A stretch of 10,714 bases of DNA from Bacteroidia bacterium (GTDB lineage: Bacteria; Bacteroidota; Bacteroidia; Flavobacteriales; Flavobacteriaceae): positions 1-10,714 of the forward strand of contig JAHHLF010000129.1 of assembly GCA_018679315.1 (NCBI GenBank). Reading direction: 5' to 3'. This document shows, one piece after another, positions 1-5,995 of the stretch; the stretch's first letter is position 1; the number at the start of each line of letters is the position of its first letter. Made by a program: the position numbers and the translations under genes. The notes under the pieces were generated by a model. The model saw only the letters and a list, made by a program, of their open reading frames with translations. It did not search any database and was not told the DNA's origin.

Positions 1-756
1 GATGAGGATCACCTGGGTGATATGGACTTTAAAGTAACCGGTACTTCCGAGGGTATTACTGCATGCCAAATGGATATCAAGGTAAAAGGATTGTCTTATG
101 AAGTACTGATCGAAGCCCTGGCACAAGCTCGGGATGGTCGATTACATATTCTTGAGAAATTGATCGAAACGATTCCTCAGCCAAATGCAGACGTTAAACC
201 TCATGCACCAAAAATGGTGACTGCGGTGATCGCTAATGAATTTATCGGTGCCTTGATCGGCCCAGGAGGAAAAGTTATACAGGAATTACAGAAAGAAACC
301 GGTACGACGATTGTCATAAATGAAGATCCTGTCACTGAAGAAGGTATCGTAGAGATCCTTGGTACAGACCAGGATGGAATTGACAAAGTACTTGCAAAAA
401 TAGATTCCATTACCTTCAAACCTGATGTAGGCAGTGTCTACGAAGTGAAGGTGATCAAGATGCTAGATTTTGGTGCTGTGGTGGAATATATTGATGCTCC
501 GGGAAATGAAGTACTGCTTCATGTATCTGAAATGGCATGGGAACGCACAGAAAATGTTTCTGATGCCGTAAGTATGGGCGATACCTTTGATGTCAAATAT
601 TTTGGCATCGATTCCCGTACCCGTAAGGAGAAAGTTTCCAGGAAAGCTTTACTGCCTAAACCTGAAGGTTGGGTAGAACGCCCACCACGCAGGGATAACC
701 GCGGCGGTGGAGACCGAAGAGGTGGAAACAGAAAACCTCAAAGGAGTAGAAATTAG
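1..756 (+). CDS. pnp: Polyribonucleotide nucleotidyltransferase, C-terminal part (5' end outside window)
   Basis: PNPase degrades RNA 3' to 5' by phosphorolysis and acts in mRNA turnover as a cytoplasmic trimer. The frame is open from base 1, beginning DEDHLGDMDF, the conserved end of the second RNase PH-like core; the first ATG in the window (base 22) is therefore internal. After the core, a KH domain carries the GxxG loop IGPGGK at visible residues 86-91. An S1 domain follows at about residues 143-220, starting GSVYEVKVIKMLDFGAVVEY. The protein ends in a basic Arg/Gly-rich tail (about residues 223-251), a likely RNA-binding extension. Family members are usually 700-750 residues, so roughly two thirds lie upstream. 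A strong terminator follows 24 bases after the stop. The identification is secure; only the N-terminus is unseen. Confidence 0.97.
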   Translation, partial: DEDHLGDMDFKVTGTSEGITACQMDIKVKGLSYEVLIEALAQARDGRLHILEKLIETIPQPNADVKPHAPKMVTAVIANEFIGALIGPGGKVIQELQKETGTTIVINEDPVTEEGIVEILGTDQDGIDKVLAKIDSITFKPDVGSVYEVKVIKMLDFGAVVEYIDAPGNEVLLHVSEMAWERTENVSDAVSMGDTFDVKYFGIDSRTRKEKVSRKALLPKPEGWVERPPRRDNRGGGDRRGGNRKPQRSRN

Positions 757-780
757 TTTCTAATACCTTTTAATACACCA

Positions 781-806
781 AAACCCGGCAAATAGCCGGG
801 TTTTTT
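781..806 (+). terminator. Rho-independent terminator of pnp
   Basis: AAACCCGGC (781-789) pairs with GCCGGGTTT (795-803) around a five-base loop and runs into a T tract (801-806). It lies 24 bases after the pnp stop, so it most likely ends the pnp transcript and separates it from rpoD. Confidence 0.92.
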
Positions 807-843
807 GTGTTTTTAGGCCTAAAACTCAATTTTTTAGACCCTC

Positions 844-873
844 TTTGTAACATTTGGCGTGTTTTTACGTATA
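844..873 (+). promoter_or_regulatory. Candidate promoter of rpoD
   Basis: TTTG at 844-847 is followed, 18 bases on, by TACGTATA at 866-873. This approximates the Bacteroidota pattern of a TTTG-like -33 element and a TAnnTTTG -7 element, although the -7 match is imperfect. It would give a leader of about 40 bases before the rpoD ATG. That rpoD needs its own promoter follows from the terminator at 781-806. No Shine-Dalgarno sequence precedes the ATG, as usual in this phylum. Confidence 0.35.
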
Positions 874-918
874 AGTATATGCAGCCCTATTGGGCAGCAC
901 TGAATTTGATCACATTTT

Positions 919-1782
919 ATGAGACAGTTAAAAATCACAAAACAGGTTACCAACAGGGAAACCGCGTCGTTGGACAAGTACTTACAAGAGATCGGAAAAG
1001 TAGACCTTATTACTGCCGATGAAGAAGTAGAATTGGCCCAGCGCATAAAAATGGGAGACCAGGTTGCTTTGGAGAAATTAACCAAGGCCAACTTGCGTTT
1101 CGTTGTTTCCGTAGCCAAACAATATCAAAATCAGGGGTTAACCCTGCCCGATCTGATCAATGAAGGAAATCTGGGATTGATCAAAGCCGCACAAAGGTTT
1201 GACGAAACACGAGGTTTCAAATTCATCTCGTACGCAGTATGGTGGATAAGACAATCCATTCTTCAGGCACTTGCTGAACAATCGCGTATTGTTCGACTGC
1301 CCTTGAACAAGATCGGATCGATCAATAAGATCAACAAGACTTTTGCCTTTTTGGAGCAAGCGCATGAGCGTATGCCTTCGGCCGAAGAAATTGCCAAGGA
1401 ATTAGACATGACCGTAGAAGACGTCAAGCAATCCTTGAAAAATTCGGGTCGACATGTATCTATGGATGCTCCCTTGATCGACGGTGAAGATTCCAACCTT
1501 TATGATGTACTCAGAAGTGGGGAATCACCTAATCCAGACAGGGAATTATTGCATGAATCCCTGCGTACGGAAATCGAAAGGGCTCTTGAAACGCTTACAC
1601 CAAGGGAAGCAGACGTGATCCGTTTATATTTTGGATTGGCCGGTCAGCATTCAATGACTTTGGAAGAGATCGGGGAAACATTCGATCTTACCAGAGAACG
1701 TGTAAGACAAATTAAAGAAAAAGCGATCCGGAGGTTGAAACATACGTCCAGAAGCAAAATATTGAAGACCTATTTGGGCTAA
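919..1782 (+). CDS. rpoD: Primary RNA polymerase sigma factor (sigma-70/SigA)
   Basis: This 287-residue protein directs core RNA polymerase to housekeeping promoters. Region 1.2 covers about residues 14-45 (SLDKYLQEIGKVDLITADEE). Region 2 (about 50-118) holds the core-binding segment DLINEGNLGLIKA and the -10 recognition and melting segment FDETRGFKFISYAVWWIRQS. Region 3 spans about 122-200. Region 4 (about 218-275) contains the helix-turn-helix TLEEIGETFDLTRERVRQIK at 247-266. The protein begins at region 1.2, so the autoinhibitory region 1.1 of E. coli RpoD and the non-conserved insert are absent, as is normal for the Bacteroidota primary sigma factor. The ATG at 919 leaves a full region 1.2 and fits the family length. 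Its position after pnp is a common flavobacterial order. Confidence 0.96.
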   Translation: MRQLKITKQVTNRETASLDKYLQEIGKVDLITADEEVELAQRIKMGDQVALEKLTKANLRFVVSVAKQYQNQGLTLPDLINEGNLGLIKAAQRFDETRGFKFISYAVWWIRQSILQALAEQSRIVRLPLNKIGSINKINKTFAFLEQAHERMPSAEEIAKELDMTVEDVKQSLKNSGRHVSMDAPLIDGEDSNLYDVLRSGESPNPDRELLHESLRTEIERALETLTPREADVIRLYFGLAGQHSMTLEEIGETFDLTRERVRQIKEKAIRRLKHTSRSKILKTYLG

Positions 1783-1800
1783 GCCAATAGGTACAATGAA

Positions 1801-1831
1801 TTGCGACTTTGGTTTAAAAGTTGTAATTTAG
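1801..1831 (+). promoter_or_regulatory. Possible promoter downstream of rpoD
   Basis: TTG at 1801-1803, a 20-base spacer and TAATTTAG at 1824-1831 resemble the Bacteroidota -33/-7 pattern with one mismatch in the -7 core. It would fire into the short stretch before the terminator at 1879-1907, with no gene on the plus strand downstream. It may be a chance match. Confidence 0.25.
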
Positions 1832-1840
1832 GAGATAACA

Positions 1841-1867
1841 ACAGGTCATCATGACTGTTCGTTTTTT
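1841..1867 (+). terminator. Possible first terminator hairpin after rpoD
   Basis: GTCAT (1845-1849) and ATGAC (1851-1855) are perfect arms around a single base. They can be extended by ACA (1841-1843) with TGT (1856-1858) past a one-base bulge, and the sequence reaches a run of six T at 1862-1867. A one-base loop is too tight, so the innermost pair must open. It could end rpoD weakly, ahead of the stronger hairpin at 1879-1907. Confidence 0.35.
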
Positions 1868-1878
1868 GATTGATGAAT

Positions 1879-1907
1879 AAACTCCGGTTAGCGCCGGAGT
1901 TTTTCAT
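1879..1907. terminator. Terminator between rpoD and the convergent isomerase gene
   Basis: AAACTCCGG (1879-1887) pairs with CCGGAGTTT (1894-1902) across a six-base loop, with a T run at 1900-1904 on the plus strand. It sits 97 bases after the rpoD stop and 10 bases beyond the stop of the minus-strand isomerase gene. On the minus strand the stem is followed by TTTATTC, so it may serve both converging genes. Confidence 0.85.
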
Positions 1908-1916
1908 TTAGTAGAA

Positions 1917-2882
1917 TTAGCTAAGTGGATAATAAAAAGCTTTCCGCATAACTTCCAGGCTTTTGGGCAAAGCAATATCCGGATCTTCGAGTCCTTCAAA
2001 CTCCACGGAAATATAGCCTTTGTACCCAACCTTGCGCATCAGGTCGCCAAATTTTTCATAGTCGATATCCAGGCTATACCATTTTCCACCACCGTAGTAC
2101 GTTTTAGCCTGTACCAGACATGTTTGAGGGGCCAGTACTTCAAACTGTGCATCTCGGTTTTCCAGGAAATTTCCGGTATCAAGTGTTACCTGTAACCAGG
2201 GATTGTTTATCTCATCAACAATCCGTTTCACCCCGTCAGCAGTTCTCCCGAGACCCCAATGGTTCTCCAATCCCAGCACCACACCGCATTTTTCGGCAAC
2301 GGGCATACATTCGGCAATGGCATCTATCACCCATTTAAAACCGTCATCATCCGTATAACCCTCTAATGTGGGTTCTATACCTTTATTGGCCATCAAAGCG
2401 TCGAATGACTCTGAAGTACCCCATCTTCCCGTATTTAACCGCATGGTGGGAATACCCAGGGAATACGCCAATTCGATCTGATGGATCGTTTTGGCAATAT
2501 TCTCATCCCGTTTCTCCTTCTCAGGATATACAAAGCCCTGATGGGTTGAAAATCCCATCAGGTCCAAGCCCACATGATAGGCCCTTTTCTTTAAAGATTG
2601 TAAATAGGCATTCTCCTCAGATTCCATTTGAACTAAGAGGAGTTCTATGCCATCAAAACCCATGGCCGCAGCCTTATCAATGCACATTTCAATTGGGGTT
2701 TCCTCTTTAGGCCCATTAAATCGCCAGAAAGAATACGTACTCACCCCAATAGGATTATGTCTGACCGCCACAGCTGCTTCTTTTGTAGTTTCCTCGTTTT
2801 GCTTAGTTGAAGGATCACATGCTGTTGTAAGCACGCCTGCTCCTGCCAGGGCTGAAGCCGCAATAAATTTTCTTCGTTCCAT
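1917..2882 (-). CDS. Exported sugar phosphate isomerase/epimerase-like TIM-barrel lipoprotein
   Basis: This 321-residue protein belongs to the xylose-isomerase-like (AP endonuclease 2) TIM-barrel family, whose members isomerise or epimerise sugars using a divalent metal. The N-terminus MERRKFIAASALAGAGVLTT followed by Cys22 combines a twin-arginine motif with a lipobox (LTTAC), so it is probably exported folded by Tat and lipid-anchored outside the cytoplasm. Likely metal ligands are Glu206 (GLENHWG), Asp235 (VTLDTGN) and Glu294 (SVEFEG). At the position often held by histidine it has Gln258 (LVQAKTYYGGG), a variant I believe is common in this subfamily. The start at 2882 is chosen because it begins exactly at the Tat signal; an in-frame extension to 3107 would run back through the divergent gene. 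It may act in scavenging an unusual sugar, but the substrate is unknown. Confidence 0.88.
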   Translation of the reverse strand: MERRKFIAASALAGAGVLTTACDPSTKQNEETTKEAAVAVRHNPIGVSTYSFWRFNGPKEETPIEMCIDKAAAMGFDGIELLLVQMESEENAYLQSLKKRAYHVGLDLMGFSTHQGFVYPEKEKRDENIAKTIHQIELAYSLGIPTMRLNTGRWGTSESFDALMANKGIEPTLEGYTDDDGFKWVIDAIAECMPVAEKCGVVLGLENHWGLGRTADGVKRIVDEINNPWLQVTLDTGNFLENRDAQFEVLAPQTCLVQAKTYYGGGKWYSLDIDYEKFGDLMRKVGYKGYISVEFEGLEDPDIALPKSLEVMRKAFYYPLS

Positions 2883-2927
2883 AATATATAGTAGTTTAGA
2901 AGGAGGACTATTAAGGTACAAAACTGT
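2883..2927. promoter_or_regulatory. Divergent intergenic region between two lipoprotein genes
   Basis: Only 45 bases separate the divergent start codons, so both promoters must fit here or reach into the coding sequences. The stretch is AT-rich (TATATAG near 2885-2891). I see no clear TAnnTTTG element on either strand. A GGAGG at 2902-2906 is 21 bases from the plus-strand ATG, too far to be a working Shine-Dalgarno. Confidence 0.4.
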
Positions 2928-3857
2928 ATGGATAAAAAACCAGGAATTTTTGGATTCAATCCCATCAAACTTTACCTCATTGTAATATTCATTGGGCTTT
3001 TTTCGGCATGTAAACTCACAGTGGATAAAGATGAATCGGATCAAGTGAGTGTCGAAACAGCTCCCCTCTCTCCTGCTGAAGAGAATTTCATTGAGGCTAA
3101 GTTGCAATATGAAATGGAGCCGGATAATCCGGATAAGCTGATCTGGTATGGCCGGCGTGCTGCCTATTTAGGCAAGTATGACAAGGCACTGGAACTATAT
3201 ACACTAGGCCTTGAAAAATTTCCTGATGACCCAAGATTTCTCAGGCATCGGGGGCATCGCTATATTTCTACTCGGCAATTCGAAAAAGCGATCGCAGACC
3301 TCAGTCGGGCAGGGGAAATGATCGAAGGCACAGAAAACACTATAGAGCCCGATGGCTTGCCTAATGCGCGAAATATTCCCGTAAGCACCATACACGGGAA
3401 TATCTGGTACCATCTGGGGTTGGCCTATTACCTGGTACACGACTATCAAAATGCCTATAACGCTTATTTAAAATGCCGAGAAAGTGGTTCTCTTCCGGAT
3501 AATATCGTATCGAGCACTCATTGGTTATATATGATACAACGGCGCCTGGGGGACGAAGAAAAGGCACGATCTGTTTTAGATCCTATTGAGCCAGACGCAG
3601 ATATCATTGAGAATTTCAGCTATTATGATCTTTGCCGGTTCTATAAAGGTGATCTTCCAATAGATTCCGTGCAGGGTGCGGCCGGGTCGCCTTCGTCTGA
3701 CGCCATGAAATACGGTTTGGGTAATTGGTATTTCTATTCTGGGGATAAAGAAAAAGCAAGGGAAATTTGGGAAGAGATATTGGCTGGAAATTCAGAAAGT
3801 TCGTTTGGTTATATAGCTGCCGAAAGTGATCTTGCTCATTATTTTGCCAAGGATTGA
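2928..3857 (+). CDS. TPR-repeat lipoprotein of unknown function
   Basis: This 309-residue protein has a lipoprotein signal: a hydrophobic stretch at about 15-26 and a lipobox LFSAC with Cys28 as the lipidated residue. A short acidic, flexible linker (about 29-50) follows. Residues 66-130 form two clear tetratricopeptide-like helical pairs (LIWYGRRAAYLGKYDKALEL, then FLRHRGHRYISTRQFEKAIA). Further TPR-like pairs occur near 159-190 (WYHLGLAYYLVHDYQNAYNA) and 254-280 (LGNWYFYSGDKEKAREIWEE). Such proteins usually serve as protein-protein scaffolds at the membrane; there is no catalytic motif. It is divergent from the Tat lipoprotein gene, so the two could share control, but a functional link is only a guess. 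The ATG at 2928 gives a complete signal peptide. Confidence 0.85.
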   Translation: MDKKPGIFGFNPIKLYLIVIFIGLFSACKLTVDKDESDQVSVETAPLSPAEENFIEAKLQYEMEPDNPDKLIWYGRRAAYLGKYDKALELYTLGLEKFPDDPRFLRHRGHRYISTRQFEKAIADLSRAGEMIEGTENTIEPDGLPNARNIPVSTIHGNIWYHLGLAYYLVHDYQNAYNAYLKCRESGSLPDNIVSSTHWLYMIQRRLGDEEKARSVLDPIEPDADIIENFSYYDLCRFYKGDLPIDSVQGAAGSPSSDAMKYGLGNWYFYSGDKEKAREIWEEILAGNSESSFGYIAAESDLAHYFAKD

Positions 3858-3911
3858 TTGTCAGAAAACTGGGCCTAAAGTCCTATATTAGGTCTGTAAA
3901 TATTTCAATTG

Positions 3912-4721
3912 ATGTCTGAAGAACAAGCTTATATCCTGGGCACAGATCAGGAAGAGTTATACAGATTGGGCCTGCAACACCAGGTGTGGGCAGAAGAAGC
4001 CCAGATCGGGTGGCGACTAGCGGGTTTCGGTGCCGGCCAGACCTTACTTGATCTCGGATGCGGACCCGGGTACTGTACAGAAGAGCTGGCTTTTATTGCC
4101 GGGATCCGAGGCAAAGTTATCGGTATAGACAAGTCCGAAAATTATATAGATCACCTACAGCAGGTAAATCAACTTCGGGGTCTCAATATTGAAGCTATTC
4201 ATGCAGATTTTTACGAAATGTCCCTCGAGGATAACAGTCTTGACGGTATGTATTGCCGATGGGCCCTGGCATGGTTGCCCAATCCTATTCAAGTCCTCGA
4301 AAAAGTGTACAAGGCCTTAAAACCCGGTGGGCGGATGGTAATCCATGAATACTACGATTGGTCGACCCTGCAAACGGAACCCGATATGCCTGCATTAATG
4401 ACGGGTATTCGTGCTGCATTGGACAGTTTTAAGAAATCTGAAGGGGAGATCGATATCGGCAGGGAATTACCGGCAAAATTAACAAAGATGGGTATGAAGA
4501 TCTTAAGCACGCGGCCTATGTCTAAGATCGCTACCCCCGGAAATGTCGTATGGCAGTGGCCAAAATCCTTTTTCTACAGCTATTTTCGCAGATTAGTCCC
4601 TATGGGATACTTATCAGAAAAGGAAGTAGCAGCAGCCCTTGAAGAAATGGAAGCGCTAGAGAAAACGGTTGGTGCATCTATTTGTACCCCTTTAATGTTC
4701 GAAGTAATTGCAGAAAAATAG
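3912..4721 (+). CDS. SAM-dependent class I methyltransferase
   Basis: This 269-residue protein is predicted to transfer a methyl group from S-adenosylmethionine. Motif I, LLDLGCGPGYCT, lies at 45-56. The acidic end of strand 2 is Asp73 (VIGIDKS), which would bind the ribose hydroxyls. The adenine-side residues near HADFYEM (97-103) and the post-motif LKPGGR (136-141) complete a UbiE-like Rossmann core. The C-terminal part (about 150-269) is a helical, probably substrate-binding region that I do not recognise, so the substrate is unknown. It is longer than a UbiE/MenG menaquinone methyltransferase and lacks an obvious link to quinone genes here. A TTG one codon upstream (3909) is open, but the ATG at 3912 is the natural start. 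The next gene, rpe, begins 55 bases downstream and has its own candidate -7 element. Confidence 0.9.
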   Translation: MSEEQAYILGTDQEELYRLGLQHQVWAEEAQIGWRLAGFGAGQTLLDLGCGPGYCTEELAFIAGIRGKVIGIDKSENYIDHLQQVNQLRGLNIEAIHADFYEMSLEDNSLDGMYCRWALAWLPNPIQVLEKVYKALKPGGRMVIHEYYDWSTLQTEPDMPALMTGIRAALDSFKKSEGEIDIGRELPAKLTKMGMKILSTRPMSKIATPGNVVWQWPKSFFYSYFRRLVPMGYLSEKEVAAALEEMEALEKTVGASICTPLMFEVIAEK

Positions 4722-4747
4722 CCCTCTTTCAAAAGTTGGCGTTTCAC

Positions 4748-4755
4748 TACCTTTG
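4748..4755 (+). promoter_or_regulatory. Candidate -7 promoter element of rpe
   Basis: TACCTTTG is an exact match to the Bacteroidota -7 consensus TAnnTTTG, 21 bases before the rpe ATG. A convincing TTG at -33 is missing; the best upstream candidate is the TTTC at 4727-4730. If used, it would give rpe a very short leader and make it independent of the methyltransferase gene. Confidence 0.45.
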
Positions 4756-4776
4756 CAGGGGTAAATCAAGGAATAT

Positions 4777-5436
4777 ATGAGTTCAGTTAAAATCGCCCCT
4801 TCCCTATTGGCCGCCGATTTCGGTAATCTTCAACGCGATGTGGAAATGGTCAATGATAGTGCAGCAGATTGGCATCATTTAGATATCATGGATGGCGTTT
4901 TTGTCCCAAACATCTCATATGGAATGCCTGTCATAAAAACGATTGCTACACATGCTACCAAACCACTGGATGTTCATTTAATGATCGTAGATCCCGACAG
5001 GTACATTCAAGCTTTTGCCGACCTCGGAGCCAATATCCTCTCTGTGCACTATGAAGCTTGTACACATCTCCACAGGACATTGCAGGCCATTAAAGAAGCA
5101 GGAATGAAAGCCGGTGTGGCTATAAACCCGCATACACCGGTTACTGTTTTAGAAGATACATTAAAAGATATCGACCTGGTATGTATGATGAGTGTGAACC
5201 CGGGATTTGGCGGACAGTCATTTATTCAGAATACGTTTAAAAAGGTAAGGCAGTTAAAAGAAATGATCGAGGCACAAAATACAGATACATTGATCGAGAT
5301 AGATGGCGGTGTAAATGATCAAAACGCCGGACACCTGGTTGAAGCGGGTGCAGATGTATTGGTGGCTGGAAGTTTTGTCTTCAGGTCAGAAGATCCTAAA
5401 ACCACAATTGCCTCCTTAGCCTCCACAGCTTCCTAA
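4777..5436 (+). CDS. rpe: Ribulose-phosphate 3-epimerase
   Basis: This enzyme interconverts D-ribulose 5-phosphate and D-xylulose 5-phosphate in the non-oxidative pentose phosphate pathway, in the cytoplasm. At 219 residues it has the usual family length and is a complete TIM barrel. The signature sequences are present: IAPSLLAADF (6-15, Ser9), HHLDIMDG (33-40), PLDVHLM (63-69), the flexible phosphate loop NPGFGGQSFI (141-150), and IEIDGGV (173-179). The expected metal ligands are His34, Asp36, His67 and Asp176, and Asp36 and Asp176 also serve as the acid/base pair. In many flavobacteria rpe lies close to rpoD; here three genes lie between them. The stop overlaps the stop of the convergent CBS gene. 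Confidence 0.97.
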   Translation: MSSVKIAPSLLAADFGNLQRDVEMVNDSAADWHHLDIMDGVFVPNISYGMPVIKTIATHATKPLDVHLMIVDPDRYIQAFADLGANILSVHYEACTHLHRTLQAIKEAGMKAGVAINPHTPVTVLEDTLKDIDLVCMMSVNPGFGGQSFIQNTFKKVRQLKEMIEAQNTDTLIEIDGGVNDQNAGHLVEAGADVLVAGSFVFRSEDPKTTIASLASTAS

Positions 5437-5864
5437 GAATCCTTAAGTAAGTATTTTATCAGATCGGTAGTGGTAACAATACCCACTAATTCATCACCTT
5501 TTACAACAGGTAAGGAATGGTATTCACTCTTTACAAAGATCTTGGCTACTTCCTTAATGCTATTATCAGGCGCAACAGTTGTCAGTACGCTTCGCATCAA
5601 TTGGGGTATAGTGAACATCTCATAAATCGAAGAAGACACATTTTCCTCCTCCCTATACGCTCCATCAGCAAAACTGATCCTGAGTAGATCATTCATACTG
5701 AGCATCCCAACAATGCTTTTCCCATCAACCACGGGAATATGGCGAATCCGATGCTTTTTAAATAAATGCTCGGCCTTATCCAATCCGTCTGTTTTCTTCA
5801 ATGTGACCAGGTCTGTTGCCATGATCGCTGATATAGGTACTCCTATTTGAACATTCATGATCAT
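5433..5864 (-). CDS. Two-CBS-domain protein
   Basis: This 143-residue protein consists almost entirely of two CBS motifs, at about residues 12-66 and 86-142, forming one Bateman module. Typical signatures are HRIRHIPVVDGKSIVGMLSM in the first and HSLPVVKGDELVGIVTTTDL in the second. Such modules bind adenosine nucleotides or related ligands and report energy or redox state to a partner. No enzyme, transporter or DNA-binding domain is attached, so it must act as a separate subunit or sensor; its partner is not evident. A second ATG two codons downstream (MIMNVQ) is an equally possible start. Its stop codon (TAG, complement of 5433-5435) overlaps the rpe stop TAA (5434-5436), leaving no room for a terminator between the convergent genes. 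Confidence 0.9.
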   Translation of the reverse strand: MIMNVQIGVPISAIMATDLVTLKKTDGLDKAEHLFKKHRIRHIPVVDGKSIVGMLSMNDLLRISFADGAYREEENVSSSIYEMFTIPQLMRSVLTTVAPDNSIKEVAKIFVKSEYHSLPVVKGDELVGIVTTTDLIKYLLKDS

Positions 5865-5896
5865 TTCTTTAGTAATTCATCTTAAATGTCCTTGAA

Positions 5897-5926
5897 TTTT
5901 AGAACTAAAAGAATGACAAAAGTCAT
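5897..5926. promoter_or_regulatory. Two adjacent palindromes in a divergent promoter region
   Basis: TTTTAG (5897-5902) and CTAAAA (5905-5910) are perfect arms around two bases. ATGAC (5913-5917) and GTCAT (5922-5926) are perfect arms around AAAA. They lie 33-62 bases before the CBS start and 70-99 bases before the ypdA-like start, where operators would be expected. The second has the 5-4-5 geometry seen in CRP/FNR-family sites, though not a known consensus that I can name. On the minus strand a TTG inside the second palindrome could also be a -33 element for the CBS gene. Confidence 0.35.
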
Positions 5927-5970
5927 GTTGCACGGAAGAATAACGTCTCTTCATATCGCAAATTGTGTTG

Positions 5971-5978
5971 TACTTTTA
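5971..5978 (+). promoter_or_regulatory. Possible -7 element of the ypdA-like gene
   Basis: TACTTTTA differs from TAnnTTTG in the last base only and lies 17 bases before the ATG at 5996. No TTG is found at the right distance upstream, so this is a weak call. Confidence 0.25.
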
Positions 5979-5995
5979 CAGGACGAATCAATTGC

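Noticed and set aside
884..895. GCCC-TATT-GGGC hairpin in the rpoD leader as a regulatory element
   Set aside because: The four-base stem is short and not extended by the flanks; it is likely chance.
2902..2906. GGAGG as a strong Shine-Dalgarno for the TPR lipoprotein gene
   Set aside because: It is 21 bases upstream of the ATG, too far to position a ribosome there, and this phylum generally does not use Shine-Dalgarno sequences. No alternative start codon lies at a proper distance in frame.
2883..3107. N-terminal extension of the minus-strand isomerase gene to 3107, giving 396 residues
   Set aside because: The added 75 residues have no protein-family character, run back through the divergent TPR gene, and would bury the Tat/lipoprotein signal that begins exactly at 2882.
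5963..5995. TTG start for the ypdA-like gene
   Set aside because: It adds only eleven residues (MCCTFTGRINC) before the conserved MEKFDVLIIGGG and overlaps the possible -7 promoter element; the ATG at 5996 fits the family.
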